Shown: positions 41,854 to 44,039 of the stretch, one piece after another
How positions within the stretch are numbered: the first letter of the stretch is position 1
Layout: the number at the start of each line of letters is the position of its first letter
Source of the DNA: an uncultured Ruminococcus sp.
GTDB taxonomy: Bacteria; Bacillota; Clostridia; Oscillospirales; Ruminococcaceae
Length of the DNA: 44,039 nucleotides
Direction of reading: 5' to 3'
NCBI GenBank assembly: GCA_947174365.1
Contig: CAMWIR010000006.1
Span: 1 to 44,039 of the forward strand
The notes under the pieces: model-generated
The model's database searches: none
What the model was told of the DNA's origin: nothing
The model's input: only the letters and a program-made list of their open reading frames with translations
Translations under genes and position numbers: made by a program

Positions 41854-42483
41854 GGATTTTCATTAACATATATTCTGCGGCTTGCAGTCCTGCTGCATTT
41901 TTCTGCTTGCCGCAAAGGTCGGGGAACGGCGGCCTTAAATCCGTTTCTATAGGGCTTTTCCGCATATTAAGCTGCATATTATCGCTTCCGTGAATTTTTA
42001 CGGAGCATTCCCATAAAAATCGGCATTTTAAACGAAATTTTTATGGAAAATTTATATAAATTGACAGAATTGCGGAAACCTTGCAGATGTTCCCTTTTGG
42101 ATAATGCTGCTGACGTAAAAAGCTCCGAAATTAATTTAATTAAAGGCTTATCAGGAGGGTGAACCGATGATTTTTTCGGCTCTTCCTGCAAGGTCTTGAA
42201 TTTTTTAACCGGATTTTAGCCCGGTGCCGCTGCGGGAATCCGCTGTAAAAATTTATCCGTACTGCCGTTTGCTGCAACATTGGGTAGCGTGAAAATTCTC
42301 TGTTTTACGGGAAAAGCCGCCCTGTCGGCAGGTAATAAAATTAAGCTGCAAAAGCTAAAAAATGTGTTTTTGCTTCTTATTCTTAAAGGAAGCAACCGAA
42401 AAAAGAAAATCTGAATACCGTAAAGGCTGTGTACCTCTGAGGTGATTTTTGATTATCCGTTGTTATGAAGGAGGTAACACACC
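41854..42483. other. Rest of the long non-coding region before RNase Y
   Basis: No protein-sized gene is present. Seen here are a TGCGGC/GCCGCA hairpin (41876-41914), a perfect inverted repeat CCATAAAAAT/ATTTTTATGG (42011-42046), the leader ORF at 42167-42199, a GCGGGAATCCGC hairpin near 42231-42244, and GCCCTGTCGGCAGGTAA near 42329-42345, which repeats GCCCTGTCGGTAGGTCA at 41691-41707. ATTATCGCTTC occurs at 41751 and again at 41978. Confidence 0.5.
42167..42199 (+). CDS. Ten-residue leader peptide upstream of RNase Y
   Basis: AGGAGG (42153-42158) lies eight bases before an ATG that encodes MIFSALPARS and stops at TGA. The ribosome binding site is better than many real ones in this window. 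It lies within the long transcribed leader of rny and could be a regulatory uORF. It may also be chance; no evident run of control codons is seen. Confidence 0.4.
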   Translation: MIFSALPARS

Positions 42484-44039
42484 TTGCAGACTAATTTACT
42501 TGTCGTTGCCTCGGGCGGCGGCATGGGAGCGACGGTTTTGTACATCGTGATCGCTGTGGTGATTTCGGCGGCGGTTGCGGCGTTTGTCGCATTTCGGGCG
42601 GGAGTTGCTTACCGCAAATCCCAGGCGGAAACTGCTATCGGTTCAGCCGAAAAGGAGGCCGAGCGCATTATAGAAGCCGCCAAGGAGGAAGCGGAGAGCA
42701 AGAAGAAGATCGCGCTGGTGGAGGCTAAGGACGAGATCCATAAAAGCCGCACCGAGCTTGAAAAGGAGATCAAGGAGCGCAGGAACGAGCTTTCCCGTCA
42801 GGAACGCAGAATTCAGCAAAAGGAAGAAAACCTTGACAGAAAGACCGATTCACTTGAGAAAAAGGACGAGCAGCTTCAGAGGAAGCTCAGAAACGCCGAT
42901 GAAAAGCTTGCCGAGGCGGACAGGATAAAGGCCGAGCAAATGGAAACGCTGGAGAAGATTTCCCAGCTTACCATTGACCAGGCAAAGGAGCATTTGCTCT
43001 CCATGCTGGAAAACGACCTTGTTCACGACAAGGCGGTGAAAGTTGCCCAGTACGAGCAGCAGCTCCGCGACACCTGCGAGGAAAAGGCGAGAGACCTTAT
43101 TTCTCTTGCAATTTCCAAGTGTGCCGCCGATCAGGTGGTGGAAACGGCAGTTTCGGTAGTCCCCCTGCCGAATGACGAAATGAAGGGCAGGATCATAGGC
43201 CGTGAGGGGCGGAATATCCGTACTCTCGAAACCCTTACGGGGGTCGAGCTTATCATCGACGATACCCCCGAGGCTATCACCCTTTCCTGCTTTGATCCCG
43301 CAAGGCGCGAGGTCGCAAGGATCGCCCTTGAAAAGCTTATTGCTGACGGGCGTATCCACCCTGCAAGGATTGAGGAAATGGTTGACAAGGCAAAGCGCGA
43401 GGTTGAGCATAAGATAAAGCAGGAGGGCGAAAGAGCTATCCTTGAAACCAATGTTCACGGCATAAATCACGAGCTGGTAAGGCTCATAGGCCGCCTCAGA
43501 TATCGTACAAGCTACCGTCAGAATGTGCTTAACCACTCTATCGAGGTGGCGCATCTTGCGGGGATTATGGCAAGCGAGCTGGGTGTGGACGCAAATCTTG
43601 CACGCAGAGCAGGACTTCTCCACGACATAGGAAAGGCTCTGTCCTATGAGATCGAGGGTTCTCACGTGCAGATAGGCGTTGATGTGTGCCGAAAGTACAA
43701 GGAAAGCCCGGAGGTAATTCACGCCATTGAGGCTCACCACGGAGACGTGGAGACAAAGACCGTAACAGCGGCGCTTGTTCAGGCGGCGGACGCAATTTCC
43801 GCAGCAAGACCCGGGGCAAGAAACGAAAACTACGAAAATTACATCAAGCGTTTGCAGAAGCTTGAGGAAATATGCACCTCTTACGAGGGGGTTGAAAAAT
43901 CCTACGCCATTCAGGCGGGCAGAGAAGTGCGGATAATGGTTATTCCCGAGCAGATAAACGATGAGAAGATGACCCTTGTTGCAAGAGAGATCGCCTCGAA
44001 GATCGAGAACGAAATGGACTATCCCGGACAGATCAAGGT
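42484..44039 (+). CDS. rny: Ribonuclease Y (partial, C-terminus beyond window)
   Basis: RNase Y is the membrane-anchored endonuclease that starts mRNA decay in many Bacillota. The visible 518 codons lack only about the last dozen residues by family length (~520-530). A membrane helix is at about residues 17-38, then a long charged coiled coil to about 200. The KH domain carries [17 protein letters not shown] at about 233-249. The HD domain carries [13 protein letters not shown] and the catalytic LLHDIGKA (H380, D381). The start is taken as TTG at 42484 because AAGGAGG lies nine bases before it; an in-frame ATG at 42523 has no such site and would cut into the anchor's approach. Confidence 0.95.
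   Translation, partial: MQTNLLVVASGGGMGATVLYIVIAVVISAAVAAFVAFRAGVAYRKSQAETAIGSAEKEAERIIEAAKEEAESKKKIALVEAKDEIHKSRTELEKEIKERRNELSRQERRIQQKEENLDRKTDSLEKKDEQLQRKLRNADEKLAEADRIKAEQMETLEKISQLTIDQAKEHLLSMLENDLVHDKAVKVAQYEQQLRDTCEEKARDLISLAISKCAADQVVETAVSVVPLPNDEMKGRIIGREGRNIRTLETLTGVELIIDDTPEAITLSCFDPARREVARIALEKLIADGRIHPARIEEMVDKAKREVEHKIKQEGERAILETNVHGINHELVRLIGRLRYRTSYRQNVLNHSIEVAHLAGIMASELGVDANLARRAGLLHDIGKALSYEIEGSHVQIGVDVCRKYKESPEVIHAIEAHHGDVETKTVTAALVQAADAISAARPGARNENYENYIKRLQKLEEICTSYEGVEKSYAIQAGREVRIMVIPEQINDEKMTLVAREIASKIENEMDYPGQIK

Noticed and set aside
42061-42090. TTGACA at 42061 as a second promoter for rny
   Set aside because: No acceptable -10 box lies 16-18 bases downstream.
42084-42120. 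GGATAATGCTGCTGACG resembles the TPP riboswitch GGATAATGCCAGCG segment
   Set aside because: The other TPP core element (CTGAGA region) is absent; a single short match is likely chance.
41979-42191. Minus-strand 70-codon frame in the rny leader
   Set aside because: It has no ribosome binding site or protein-like composition and lies across structured non-coding sequence.
1-44039. CRISPR array, rRNA genes, prophage or complete insertion sequence
   Set aside because: No regularly spaced repeats, rRNA signatures, phage structural genes or transposase genes were found.

Overview
The window looks like chromosome of a low-to-mid-GC Clostridia member, most probably Ruminococcus or a close Oscillospiraceae relative. 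The evidence is consensus Bacillota promoters (TTGACA-17-TATAAT) and AGGAGG ribosome binding sites, a spore-germination receptor set, a monoderm-type type IV pilus cluster without a secretin, a T-box leader, RNase Y, an iscS-iscU pair and Rhs debris. The genus is inferred from protein flavour and was not computed.

Layout. 1-4.2 kb: germination receptor genes in the order C-A-B, with two copies of a dispersed hairpin repeat. 4.4-5.9 kb: tRNA-Lys(TTT) and galE, each with its own promoter and terminator. 5.9-6.7 kb: an unknown acidic protein. 6.9-10.2 kb: a three-gene biotin-dependent carboxyltransferase operon (12S-like, 1.3S-like and 5S-like subunits) behind a promoter that contains a perfect inverted repeat. 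10.2-11.2 kb: a palindromic MITE-like element and a voltage-gated potassium channel. 11.2-13.4 kb: a graveyard of polymorphic-toxin pieces (two Rhs fragments, a SUKH immunity gene, an orphan immunity-like gene, a toxin C-terminus scrap and a frameshifted RelB/DinJ-type antitoxin). 13.5-16.2 kb: a MNT-HEPN pair, an unknown protein and an amidohydrolase.

16.5-31.3 kb is a type IV pilus locus: pilC, a pilM-pilN fusion, pilO, a 1023-residue PilX/GspK-like protein, two GFTLIE-type prepilins, an inverted pilD, pilB, pilT and finally a chemotaxis receptor. PilB and PilT suggest an extendable and retractable pilus. The giant PilX-like protein is the best candidate for a tip adhesin. No obvious major pilin is encoded here.

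31.4-40.8 kb is almost entirely minus strand: iscU, iscS, rnhA, a thioesterase, thrS, two of the three parts of a NitT/TauT-type ABC importer, an unknown protein, a DUF815 ATPase and a 2H phosphoesterase. 40.9-44.0 kb holds a 44-residue orphan protein, a T-box leader with no gene after it, and a roughly 840-base structured leader before the gene for RNase Y, which runs off the window.

The parts most worth following are the RNase Y leader (a compact three-way junction with a competing hairpin, and a 10-residue leader ORF), the orphan T-box, and the pilus cluster with its PilM-PilN fusion and calcium-loop pseudopilin.
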